The position numbers were made by a program, and so were the translations under genes. A DNA stretch of 64,000 nt from Fulvivirga marina (lineage in GTDB: Bacteria > Bacteroidota > Bacteroidia > Cytophagales > Cyclobacteriaceae), in assembly GCF_016775155.1 (NCBI RefSeq), contig NZ_JAEUGD010000031.1, positions 248,001 to 312,000 of the forward strand, given 5' to 3'. Of this stretch, positions 1-7,910 are shown one piece after another. Every line of letters starts with the position of its first letter. Within the stretch, counting starts at the first letter, position 1. Below the pieces are notes generated by a model. That model did not search any database, was not told the origin of the DNA, and was given only the letters and a program-made list of their open reading frames with translations.

Positions 1-261
1 GTACAGTATTTGTTGAGCAGTGTGAGTTGAAAACGGTGAACTGCAAATGAAGCGATCAGCCTATAAGGTTCTGTACCAATAATTAGGGGACTGCTTCCTC
101 GTTCCTCGTCGCAGTGACGATAATAGACAACGCTAATTTGTGTTTCTTCAAGATCAGAGATTTGACCATTTACAGCCCCCGAATGACCTAAAATAAGATA
201 AGGTGTTCACCCAGACTATGCTGGATCAGTAGCGGATGCTATGACCAGGTGGGGATACCTT
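1..261. other. left-edge stretch without a clear gene
   Basis: No complete gene is visible. The minus strand is open from about 206 down to the window edge, for roughly 66 codons after an in-frame TGA, but it has no ATG start. It could be the end of a damaged gene entering from the left, or chance. I do not recognise the translated stretch. A short repeat unit lies at 217-249. Confidence 0.3.
217..249. repeat. direct repeat copy 1, flanking the XRE unit
   Basis: Matches 942-971 apart from a few substitutions and a 3-nt insertion (tatgctgg-tc-gtagcgga-gct-ccagg). The core is a near-palindrome, tagcg-ga-tgcta. The two copies bracket the small minus-strand ORF and the HTH gene. Its nature (REP-like element or boundary repeat) is unknown. 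Confidence 0.5.
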
Positions 262-414
262 TTAACTATCCAGTTGGTTTAATCTGGAAATTACCTGAAC
301 TAAGAGCTCATTTTGAAGCTTCATTAAACTCAGCAAATTGTGCGTAGCATTCAGGTTCTCAAGCTGTAGTGAAAGAAGTTGATTTATCTCCTCCTGAGAG
401 TATTTTCTATCCAT
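262..414 (-). CDS. small helical protein, divergent from XRE regulator
   Basis: A 50-codon ORF begins with ATG at 414 and has AT-rich sequence upstream. The product is almost entirely helix-forming, rich in Leu, Gln, Asn and Glu, with no signal peptide or membrane segment. Its heptad-like leucine spacing suggests a short coiled coil. It is read away from the HTH gene at 588, with 173 nt between the two starts, so the two may share a control region. I do not recognise a family. The main support is the intact start, the amphipathic composition and the pairing with a small regulator; chance cannot be excluded at this length. Confidence 0.4.
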   Translation of the reverse strand: MDRKYSQEEINQLLSLQLENLNATHNLLSLMKLQNELLVQVISRLNQLDS

Positions 415-587
415 TTCAAAAAAATTTAATTAATTATTAAATGCAAATTAAATAGTCATTACATCTTAATGCATAATATATATTATGTAATACGATGCAA
501 ATATAGCTTAATTCTATGAATTATATACGACATTGAAATGAACTAAATTTGACTGTATCGCTATTAAAATATAGTAATACGATTCAA

Positions 588-803
588 ATGACCTCTAAAA
601 AGCAAATCAACAGAATACGTGTAGTCCTTGCTGAGCAAGACAGAACCAACAAATGGCTGGCTGAAAAAGTAAAGAAAAATAGAACGACTGTTTCTCGCTG
701 GTGTACCAATGACATGCAACCTTCCCTTGAAACTCTTATCAAGATTGCCTCAGTACTAAATGTTGACGTGAGAGAGCTTTTATATCCTACAAAGGAAAAG
801 TGA
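588..803 (+). CDS. XRE-family HTH transcriptional regulator
   Basis: A 71-residue protein that is essentially one Cro/CI-type helix-turn-helix domain. Helices 2-3 lie around WLAEKVKKNRTTVSRWCTND, followed by the usual PSLETLIKIASVLNVDVRELL segment. The frame can be extended to a TTG at 549, but the ATG at 588 starts right before the domain and is preferred. The Trp at the end of the recognition helix and the VxxLL end are typical of small XRE regulators in Bacteroidetes. Its targets are unknown. It probably controls itself and the divergent small ORF at 262-414. The unit lies between two copies of a short repeat, which may point to a small acquired segment. Confidence 0.85.
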   Translation: MTSKKQINRIRVVLAEQDRTNKWLAEKVKKNRTTVSRWCTNDMQPSLETLIKIASVLNVDVRELLYPTKEK

Positions 804-941
804 TTTAATCCAACTGGTTGTAGTTAAACGTAGCGGTCCTACAGGTTAAGATGAAATAGGGTGTACGCACGGACTAATTCATTGATGTTGTCATAATAGA
901 GCGATGATTCATTACCAAATAATTGAGCGGACGCTCAAGTA

Positions 942-971
942 TATGCTGGGTCCGTAGCGGACGCTACCAGG
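942..971. repeat. direct repeat copy 2, with palindromic 12-mers
   Basis: Second copy of the 217-249 repeat. It contains the perfect hairpin tagcg-ga-cgcta at 955-966, and just upstream lies a sister hairpin gagcg-ga-cgctc at 925-936. No T-run follows, so it is not an obvious terminator. Confidence 0.5.
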
Positions 972-1021
972 GGGAGAATCGGTCTTCATCACCTTGATAG
1001 CCAAAGTGAGCAACTTCCTCT

Positions 1022-1939
1022 CTACTTCCTTTTATCATTTATCACATCATTATACTCTATTTCCCATAAGCCTAGATAAGCTTCGCAAAAAGTGACTAAC
1101 AGGTATCGGTACTTTCCCAATATCTTTTTTATGTCCTCAAAAGGAAGTAACCGCTTCTTTATCTCATCGTACACATCATAGTAGATAATTTTTTCATCAT
1201 GATCTGTGTAATTAAAAAATACTAGGTTGTTTGTACCTCTATGGTTTTGTACAAAAAACAGTATTAGTTCCTTAAAGAACCGATTAAGTACATAAAGAAT
1301 TAACTCCTCCTTATCTTCATGTGTAATCATTTCTTCCTTGACTATATAATTTAGCAAACTGTGCGCTTTGACTTGTACATTATAAAGTGCATTCAAAAAA
1401 TGGAAAAGCTCATGACTAATTTTTTTCTCCGCATCTAAAAACAATTTTATAGCTTCATCATCATAGTCCTCTGCAGTAAGAAATATCTTCTCCTCATTAG
1501 TTTTCAAATTAATCACTAGCTTTTGGTTTGTAGAATGTTCAGTTATGTAATCAAGGTGCCTTGATTTGATGTTGTCCAACCTAAAAATGAAGTTATTAAC
1601 ACTAAATTTAACCTTTGAATTAATTTTCGTTTTGAATTTATATATTGGTCTGTCGATGTTATTGATTAATTCATAGGTGAGTTTTTTTACTTTTTCGCTC
1701 CTTTCATCCTTTCGCTTTTCTTTCGAGAGGGTGAATGATCTATAACCGATAGTCGCAGCAACGGTTAACAAGAGAGCATTTAATAAATTAAAAATACTTT
1801 GAATTCGTTCTTGGTTGAAGTCAAAATAGCTACTTAAGAATATTACAGAGACAATTATCAATAGAACATTAAGGAGGATTAGAGTTACTTTAAATCCAGT
1901 TGTAGGGATTAGTTTCGTGAACCTATCAAGTATTTTCAT
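1022..1939 (-). CDS. membrane protein of unknown function (two N-terminal TM helices)
   Basis: A 305-residue protein starting at an ATG. Residues about 16-39 and 48-68 form two hydrophobic helices. A short Lys/Arg/Glu-rich linker follows (KEKRKDERSEKVKK), then a roughly 220-residue cytoplasmic part rich in Leu, Asn, Lys and aromatic residues with no motif I recognise. The positive-inside rule places both termini in the cytoplasm. Base composition is clearly AT-rich, like other accessory genes in the window. It stands alone and converges on the XRE gene. Two-TM proteins with a helical cytoplasmic part occur in several defence and stress systems, but nothing in the sequence shows such a role here. 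Confidence 0.6.
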   Translation of the reverse strand: MKILDRFTKLIPTTGFKVTLILLNVLLIIVSVIFLSSYFDFNQERIQSIFNLLNALLLTVAATIGYRSFTLSKEKRKDERSEKVKKLTYELINNIDRPIYKFKTKINSKVKFSVNNFIFRLDNIKSRHLDYITEHSTNQKLVINLKTNEEKIFLTAEDYDDEAIKLFLDAEKKISHELFHFLNALYNVQVKAHSLLNYIVKEEMITHEDKEELILYVLNRFFKELILFFVQNHRGTNNLVFFNYTDHDEKIIYYDVYDEIKKRLLPFEDIKKILGKYRYLLVTFCEAYLGLWEIEYNDVINDKRK

Positions 1940-2045
1940 GAGCTCAATATATCACGAATTATGAACTAAACGAGAGTTTGCTATATTAAATTACCTTTCA
2001 AGATGTCTTTCAACATCTATGTAAATTGCTATTCAACGTATCCTA

Positions 2046-2306
2046 CTACCCCTGCGACTCATCAAACAATTTCGCCTTCCTGGCAATCTCCTCAGCAGAG
2101 TCCTTTGAGTATTCTATTTTATGTCCTCCTTGCAATAAATAGATTTGCTCCAACAAACGATTCTGCTCTTTCATCAACTGCTTCTGATCTTCCTGATTTT
2201 GAACTATTGTGTTAATTTTCCAATACCATAACATAACTGCACGCAACAGAAGAAATAGCAAAAATGCTACAACCAAAATGGTGATTCCGTAGAAAATTAA
2301 GTCCAT
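2046..2306 (-). CDS. small membrane-anchored coiled-coil protein
   Basis: An 86-residue protein starting at ATG 2306. Residues 3-27 are one strongly hydrophobic helix. A Gln/Glu/Lys/Leu-rich segment follows (about 37-58) that should form a short coiled coil, then a charged tail. This is the look of small membrane scaffold proteins that Bacteroidetes encode in large numbers. No function can be assigned. It is about 100 nt upstream of the 305-aa membrane protein in the same direction and could share a transcript with it. Confidence 0.55.
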   Translation of the reverse strand: MDLIFYGITILVVAFLLFLLLRAVMLWYWKINTIVQNQEDQKQLMKEQNRLLEQIYLLQGGHKIEYSKDSAEEIARKAKLFDESQG

Positions 2307-2680
2307 AATTATTAAGTTTTTAAAACATCCTCAATGTACCAGTTTCACCACCCCCACCCCAACAAACTTTCCCAACGTCACAAATTACTTTCCGAAAGAC
2401 ACCCAATTCGAAAATTTTATGTCCATCTGCACTTTGGCAGTTTATTCAAGATAATGAATTGACAAATAAAGTTTGGGGCTCTTGTGAGGTATGAAAGCAG
2501 AAAACAGGGCTGGTGGTACAGAATAGAGTTTTTCACTATCTGCCATTAGGTATTTTCACCTATAAAATTGGGCAAAAACACCTAATTATGGCGAGTTAAT
2601 TCAAGCTTCCACCAACTCTTTTTATTATTGATATTACTTATAACCCGTGACATTCTTACTCAAGAAAAGTATTTTTGACC
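2307..2680. other. intergenic region with TAGGT/ACCTA inverted half-sites
   Basis: No gene seen. The stretch lies between two divergent genes. TAGGT (2547-2551) and ACCTA (2558-2562) form an inverted repeat with 6 nt between the arms. A further ACCTA lies at 2580-2584. A similar TAGGT/ACCTA pair precedes the other Crp/Fnr gene at 26458, so these may be regulator sites. Confidence 0.35.
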
Positions 2681-3258
2681 ATGACCCGAAATGAAGCTGA
2701 TCTTCAAATAAAAAGTACTCTTCAGAACATCATAGGCAACCACACCGCTGAGATCGAAGATTTTGTCCAAAACCTGTCGGTCATACAGATGCCGAAATCA
2801 GGTTTTCTGGTCAGGGACGAAGATAAATGTTCTAATATCTACTTCATCAATCAGGGAGCCTTCCGCACTTTTCTTCAGGTTGAAGGGCGCGAAACAAATA
2901 CCGAGTTCTTTTTTGAAAATAGTTTTGCAGGGGCTTTTACCAGCTTTTTACTGGATACCCGAACTTCACTCAATATACAGGCGATGGAGCCGGCTGTAGT
3001 TATGGAGATACCTAAGGTGTTGCTGGAAAGGTATTATCAGATCAACCCCTGCTGGTATGCTTTGGGGAAGTATATTTTCGAAAGAGAATTTATAAAAAAA
3101 TGTCAGCGGGAAAGTGACTTTCTAGCAAAGAAAGGTATCTGAATCTGCTGGATCAGTACCCCAATATTGAAGATCGTATTCCCGGGTATCATATTGCCTC
3201 GTTTCTGGGCATACATGCTGAGTCACTGAGCCGCATTAGATCAGGAAAGCTGGCATAG
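2681..3258 (+). pseudogene. Crp/Fnr-family regulator broken by a frameshift
   Basis: From ATG 2681 the first frame gives a cyclic-nucleotide-binding beta-roll (residues about 1-120) and the connecting helix, then a stop at 3140-3142. From 3127 another frame carries on without a break: KERYLNLLDQYPNIEDRIP, then a C-terminal HTH ending HAESLSRIRSGKLA, stop 3256-3258. Together they would be a normal Crp/Fnr protein of about 192 residues. One base is missing around 3120-3130 (gcaaagaaagg). Both halves look well conserved, so the break is recent, a sequencing error, or tolerated. No good slippery heptamer is visible. Such regulators often control the next gene, here the cyclase-family protein 57 nt downstream. 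Confidence 0.75.
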
Positions 3259-3315
3259 ATTAACATAGATCAATGACTATATTGCTTCAACACGCTTTAC
3301 TTTAAACCAAAAACA

Positions 3316-4206
3316 ATGGACAAAAGAGTAAAATTTGATTTTGAATTCTTCTTCACCAATGGTGGCAGCATTAAAGGTGAAGACTTCAGGCTGGATATTG
3401 CAGGTGATGACATCAGCGACAAGGAGCTGGCTGATTATATCACCAAAGATATGAGGTTACTCATGGTCGGTGAAACCAGAATTCTGAACAAGGAAATTAT
3501 CACGGAGCCTCACAAACGAAAACCTATCAACCAAAACACGGGGAAACCGGTACTGATTGACCTTAGCCATACCATAGAGGACGGGTTAGTAACTTATAAA
3601 GGTCTGCCTGCCCCCATAGTTTGTGATTTCCTGAGTCGTGAGGCCTCTAAAGATATTTATGAAGAAGGCACGCAATTCCAGATTGGAAAAATAGAGATGG
3701 TCACCAATACGGGGACCTATATCGACTGTCCTTTCCACCGTTTTGAACATGGCAAAGACTTGTCTGAAGTTACTTTGGAAGCTTTTACTGATCTTGAAGC
3801 CATCGTTATCCGGGTACCCTATACCGAGGCCAAAGCGATTACGAAAGAGCACCTGCAAAACTATGAAGTGAGAAACCGTGCCGTGCTTATACATACGGGT
3901 TGGGATGAGCACTGGAATACCGAAAGCTACTTCGAAGGCAATCCATTCCTGACCCAAGAGGCTGCCGAGTACCTGGTCAGTTGTGATGTAAAGCTTGTGG
4001 GTATCGACTCTCTGAATATTGACGATACCAGTGGTAACAGTCGGCCTGTACATACCGCTTTGCTGGGGGCAGAAATATTGATCGTAGAGCATCTTTGCAA
4101 CCTGCAATTACTACCCAATGATGGCTTTACTTTCAGCGCAATACCTCCTAAATTTAAAGGTGTAGGTACCTTTCCGGTGAGGGCTATGGCGAAGGTGAGA
4201 CAGTAA
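3316..4206 (+). CDS. cyclase-family (kynurenine formamidase-like) metal hydrolase
   Basis: A 296-residue protein. Residues about 78-296 match the cyclase / arylformamidase fold (DLSHTIEDG, NTGTYIDCPFHRF, HTGWDEHW, GIDSLNIDD, FSAIPPKFKGVGTFPVRAMA). These enzymes open or form cyclic amides or act on formamides at a metal site. The usual metal motif HxGTHxDxPxH is here NTGTYIDCPFH: the first His is Asn131 and the second is Tyr135, while Asp137 and His141 remain. About 75 extra residues precede the domain and resemble nothing I know. It has no signal peptide, so it is cytoplasmic. It follows the broken Crp/Fnr gene and may have been its target. The family is secure; the substrate is unknown. Confidence 0.8.
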   Translation: MDKRVKFDFEFFFTNGGSIKGEDFRLDIAGDDISDKELADYITKDMRLLMVGETRILNKEIITEPHKRKPINQNTGKPVLIDLSHTIEDGLVTYKGLPAPIVCDFLSREASKDIYEEGTQFQIGKIEMVTNTGTYIDCPFHRFEHGKDLSEVTLEAFTDLEAIVIRVPYTEAKAITKEHLQNYEVRNRAVLIHTGWDEHWNTESYFEGNPFLTQEAAEYLVSCDVKLVGIDSLNIDDTSGNSRPVHTALLGAEILIVEHLCNLQLLPNDGFTFSAIPPKFKGVGTFPVRAMAKVRQ

Positions 4207-4228
4207 GTCAAAGGTAGTATTTATTTAA

Positions 4229-4247
4229 AATTCGCGATTCGCGAATT
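4229..4247. promoter_or_regulatory. near-perfect palindrome between genes
   Basis: AATTCGCG-att-CGCGAATT sits 19 nt before the start of the gene at 4266 and 22 nt after the preceding stop. No T-run follows, so an operator is as likely as a stem-loop. Confidence 0.35.
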
Positions 4248-4265
4248 GACTCTTTATACAATGCT

Positions 4266-4709
4266 ATGAAAAAGAAATTGCTCATAATTTCTCTAAGCTT
4301 AATACTGGCATACTATGGAAGCTTTCTTGTCTTTGGGAAAAATGCATTGGTCCATAAAATTAAAGAAGACAGTCACTCCAGCTACAATACCTACCGCTGG
4401 ACTACGCATGTCAACTTAGTCAGTAACATGGATCTTACCCCGGAACAGCTGACTGCTTTTAATTCATTATGGCCTTCGTCCAATCTGGATTTAAACTTTA
4501 AGCAGGTCGAAAGTTTTGAGCAGATCCCTGATTTCAACAAGGAGAATACTTATCACTATATTTTAATCATCAACACGAAAGTTTTGCCATGGATAAGTAT
4601 TGAAGAGTGTGAAAAAATAGAGGAGTACGCTGCCTTCTGGCAGATCGATTATGTCTGGTGTTTTTTTACCTGGATAAAAGTGGGTGAAGAAAGTCTGGGT
4701 ATGTCCTGA
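4266..4709 (+). CDS. small exported or membrane-anchored protein, unknown function
   Basis: A 147-residue protein. MKKKLLIISLSLILAYYGSF is an N-terminal hydrophobic helix that acts as signal or anchor. The remainder is a soluble, aromatic-rich domain (WTTHVN, LWPSSN, YHYILIINTK, WQIDYVWCFFTW) with alternating hydrophobic residues that suggest beta strands. I do not recognise the family. It lies 59 nt after the cyclase-family gene and 72 nt before the TPR/cyclase gene, all on the plus strand. Confidence 0.6.
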   Translation: MKKKLLIISLSLILAYYGSFLVFGKNALVHKIKEDSHSSYNTYRWTTHVNLVSNMDLTPEQLTAFNSLWPSSNLDLNFKQVESFEQIPDFNKENTYHYILIINTKVLPWISIEECEKIEEYAAFWQIDYVWCFFTWIKVGEESLGMS

Positions 4710-4781
4710 TATTATTAACTCAAATAATAAACCCGCGTATACAGAACTTAAAAGGCGTTTTACTCGTAAAATGTCTCTGAC

Positions 4782-6692
4782 ATGAAAGCCATTCTTATCC
4801 TGATTTTCTTTGTTTCGTTTCTCTCCCTTTTCGCTCAACAAAGGGACTCGCTGGAATCCGCACTTTCAGGTCAGCATGGCAAAGAAAAGCTGATCACCCT
4901 GCACAGGCTAATAGAACATCTCCACAGTACCGGCGATAAAAAGGAACTGAAGTATGCCAAAGAAGCCAATGAACTGGCTGAAGACATTATCCATAGCACC
5001 AATAAACTAATCACGAAAGACGAGCTTTCTCTGAAGCCGGTCTCTCATTACTATTTAGGCAGGGCTTATTACAATCGGGAACAGTATAGCAAGGCCAAAG
5101 AGTATCTGGATAAAGTACTTCCGGATATTGACCTGATGGACAATGACAAGGCCAGCCAAACCTTGGCCTACCTGGAGCAGCTTGAAGATAAAACGGACGA
5201 TCGCACGGCAGTGGGTACCTTCCTGAAGAAGAATCTGGAAAACATTGACCTTGGTAACAAGGTCTCATCTGCTACGGAAAACATGAGCTTGTCTACCACC
5301 CTCAAGCTGGCCCGCTACCATGAAAAAAACAACAACTATGTAAAGGCTATCGAGCAGTACGAAAAGGCCATCAACCAGTACAAGGATCAGGGGGAGAGTG
5401 AAGAGGTTTATTTCTATATGAACCATGTGGCTTCTCTCTACGAAAAAAGTGGCCAGTATCACACCGCTATCAACTACTATGAAAAGATCAATGATCAGGT
5501 AGGGATCAAAGAAGATACGTTGCAGGTAATGATGAATAAGAAACGTATTGCACAGCTGGAAACGATAGAAAAGGAAGTGTCCAAACTCACCCCTTCTGCG
5601 CTGGACAAAAAGACCAACATTACTCACTTCGCTGCTCCCGAACTTCCTCAGGATAAGTTCAAGCGGCTGGCAGATCAGATGGAGGCTCAGCATGACTTCA
5701 AAAAGTCGTTGGAGTACTATAAAGAATATGTGGCGCTTCAGCGTGCCTATGAAAAGCAGCAACAGGAAAAAGAACTCGCCTTGCTGGAGCAGATCAACTA
5801 CAATGAAAACAAGGAGCGCGAGATCAAACTGCTGCAACAGGAGAAAGAAATTCAGCGCATGCGACTCTCAGAAAACGAAGCTGCCATGGAGCAGGAAGCA
5901 AGGTTTCGCAACATGCTGATCATTGGCACCTCACTACTGGGTGCACTGGCCATAGCCTTGTGGCTGATGTATAACATGAAACGCCGTAACCATAACCGGC
6001 TGCAATCTGCATATCAGGACCTGGAAAGCACCCAGGATCAGCTTTCAGAAGCAGAAAAGAAAATCAGAAACCTGCTGGGCCAGCAGGTTTCCGGTGCGGT
6101 AGCGGATGCGCTCATTACCACGGCTGAAAGTGACAGGATCGATAAGCGCTTTGTCTGCGTTATGTTTTTGGATATCAGAAATTTCACTCCTTTTGTAGAA
6201 AACAAGACGCCCGAAGAGATCATCCAGTTTCAAAATGATGTGTTTGGTTTCATGATCGATATCATCGAGCAACACAATGGCGTGATCAATCAGTTGCTCG
6301 GAGATGGTTTTATGGCCACATTTGGTGCCCCTGTCTCTACCGAACATGACTGCGACAATGCTTTTGAAGCTTCCAAAGAGATTATCCGTGAATTAGAAAT
6401 CCGTGCTGAACAAAATATCTTACCTGCCATACGCGTAGGCATAGGCTTACATGCCGGAGATGTGGTGGTAGGCAATGTGGGCAATGCGCGTCGCAAGCAA
6501 TACTCCATAACCGGAAACCCGGTAATCACCGCTGCCAGAATAGAGCAGCTCACGAAAGAGTTTGGTGTTCAGCTTCTGGTTTCCAGAGAAGTCTATGAAA
6601 ACCTCACTGTCAAACCTGATGTATTGCCTGATTTCAAAGCTGTACACATCAAAGGCAGGTTTGAACCGGTAGAGACCTGGAGTGTGATTTAG
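4782..6692 (+). CDS. TPR / coiled-coil membrane protein with class III nucleotidyl cyclase domain
   Basis: A 636-residue sensor that should make a cyclic nucleotide. Residues 1-18 are a signal peptide. TPR-type helical repeats run to about 325 and should lie in the periplasm. A coiled coil (about 323-377), one TM helix (378-397) and a second coiled coil (405-432) lead to a cytosolic class III cyclase domain (about 455-636). Both metal-binding Asp residues are present: D464 in FLDIRNFT and D508 in LLGDGFMATFG. The usual GD-x-VN-x-AAR motif reads GNPVITAAR, so the Asp and the transition-state Asn are replaced (N579, I582) while R586 stays. This variant looks like a family feature rather than decay, because the rest is intact. 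Nucleotide specificity cannot be told. Several Crp/Fnr proteins in the window are candidate receivers. Confidence 0.85.
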   Translation: MKAILILIFFVSFLSLFAQQRDSLESALSGQHGKEKLITLHRLIEHLHSTGDKKELKYAKEANELAEDIIHSTNKLITKDELSLKPVSHYYLGRAYYNREQYSKAKEYLDKVLPDIDLMDNDKASQTLAYLEQLEDKTDDRTAVGTFLKKNLENIDLGNKVSSATENMSLSTTLKLARYHEKNNNYVKAIEQYEKAINQYKDQGESEEVYFYMNHVASLYEKSGQYHTAINYYEKINDQVGIKEDTLQVMMNKKRIAQLETIEKEVSKLTPSALDKKTNITHFAAPELPQDKFKRLADQMEAQHDFKKSLEYYKEYVALQRAYEKQQQEKELALLEQINYNENKEREIKLLQQEKEIQRMRLSENEAAMEQEARFRNMLIIGTSLLGALAIALWLMYNMKRRNHNRLQSAYQDLESTQDQLSEAEKKIRNLLGQQVSGAVADALITTAESDRIDKRFVCVMFLDIRNFTPFVENKTPEEIIQFQNDVFGFMIDIIEQHNGVINQLLGDGFMATFGAPVSTEHDCDNAFEASKEIIRELEIRAEQNILPAIRVGIGLHAGDVVVGNVGNARRKQYSITGNPVITAARIEQLTKEFGVQLLVSREVYENLTVKPDVLPDFKAVHIKGRFEPVETWSVI

Positions 6693-7018
6693 TATTTTAG
6701 TGATCGGTATTTGGTAATGGGCTTCTTATAAGTAAGTTCGAAGTCGGGGGACTGGAGACCGAAGAAGTGACAGTTGACTGGTAAACAGTGAACGAGGTGT
6801 AAAGAATCTGGATTTTGAATATTTCTACGACACTAACTATCCCCATGAGGGGATTATAGGGGTGTTTAAAGCGGTAAACAGTTAACAACTATTTCATTGG
6901 TCTCCATGGTGTGAAAATATTGAGCATTGTAGGAAACAGCCTCCGGATTGGAGCTATTGAGGCTATTGATAGCGCATCTGTAGTTGACAGTAAGCCCGTA
7001 GCTTGAAAGAGGCATAGA
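6693..7018. other. intergenic region between convergent genes
   Basis: About 325 nt between the 3' ends of the cyclase gene and the gene at 7019. I see no ORF with coding character, no RNA gene and no clear hairpin with a T-run. Confidence 0.4.
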
Positions 7019-7489
7019 TCAATTGTCTGAGACAATCTCCAGTTTCAATTTTCCGGCTACAGATTTCATTTCAGCTGTAAAAGAATCGTAGTCAATGCTT
7101 CTTGACAATTCGATGGTCTTCCCATTGTCATACTCAAGTGATCCGATATACTCATTATAGCTCACCTGTCTTGATCTACTTCTTGAGTTTGCCATGTAGG
7201 CATTTTTCTCCTTACGGACTATTATTCTATTCAGGGTTTGAAAATTGACCAAATCTTTTTTCACACTGATCCACAGGAATTTGAACGAATCGTTGATCTC
7301 TTTTTTATCATTATCAACCGTTAAATCATATTTGGTAGAAAATGCAATGAGGTTTGCCACCACCAAAATAAGGTCAAAAAATCCTGTTTTATTATTAACC
7401 AGGTTATAGATGATCAATACTGCACTCCCCAGCGCCAACGTCCACCTGAGTCCAGCTGAAAAATAGTAATCAACAAACCTCGTTTTCAT
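7019..7489 (-). CDS. small membrane protein with PH-like cytoplasmic part, unknown function
   Basis: A 156-residue protein. Residues about 12-29 and 36-50 form two TM helices. A beta-rich region follows (YDLTVDNDKKEINDSFKFLW, then ISVKKDLVNFQTLNRIIVRK). This layout, two helices and then a bacterial PH-like domain, is common in small Bacteroidetes membrane proteins; the gene at 12444 has the same layout. Function unknown. It is a single gene, convergent with the cyclase gene. Confidence 0.6.
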   Translation of the reverse strand: MKTRFVDYYFSAGLRWTLALGSAVLIIYNLVNNKTGFFDLILVVANLIAFSTKYDLTVDNDKKEINDSFKFLWISVKKDLVNFQTLNRIIVRKEKNAYMANSRSRSRQVSYNEYIGSLEYDNGKTIELSRSIDYDSFTAEMKSVAGKLKLEIVSDN

Positions 7490-7910
7490 CTAAATAGAAT
7501 TAAAAATTACAGTCTATAGATCTTCAAACTTAATCAAATATTTGCAATCTGATATGGTGAGGCCGAAATGTCCCTTTGAGAAAACTACAGAGGTGCTTTT
7601 CTAACTAGTAAAGTGCCGTTATGGAGACTGGATCCGGACGTAGAACACCCTCCAGCCTGCGGCCACCTCCCTAGGGAGGATTAGGGCCGTGCAAGAAATA
7701 TGGAATGCCAACTTTTTTAGAATTGCTTCCCTGCAGAGTCTCTTGTAGAGCTTGTAGAGGACTCTGCGTCAGTACGAACCACTTTTCTTCACCTACCTTA
7801 ATCTTATCGCGTAAAAAGCACCTCCGCAAGCGACATCAAGATTTATATTACCCAAACCTGATTCTCACCCATACAATGAGTTTTTCCTTCAGGGGGCCAG
7901 CCAGTCCTAA
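7490..7910. other. intergenic region with two strong inverted repeats
   Basis: No credible gene. It contains a perfect 14-bp palindrome cctccctagggagg at 7666-7679. It also contains a hairpin with 8-bp arms (gcagagtc 7733-7740, gactctgc 7760-7767) whose loop carries a tandem 9-mer, cttgtagag twice (7742-7759). Neither has a convincing T-run. The region lies downstream of galT and could hold its transcription end. Confidence 0.4.

Noticed and set aside
3120-3142. Programmed frameshift in the Crp/Fnr gene
   Set aside because: No X-XXY-YYZ slippery heptamer at the shift point; a deletion or read error is simpler.
3586-4107. Minus-strand ORF of 173 aa inside the cyclase-family gene
   Set aside because: It is a shadow of a well-supported plus-strand gene, with no domain pattern of its own.
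5265-5837. Minus-strand ORF of 190 aa inside the TPR/cyclase gene
   Set aside because: Its hydrophobic content comes from reading the coiled-coil region backwards; the plus-strand protein is clearly real.
7733-7767. Hairpin region considered as a tRNA or small RNA
   Set aside because: There is no cloverleaf, no T-arm sequence and no CCA; only one stem with a tandem 9-mer in the loop.
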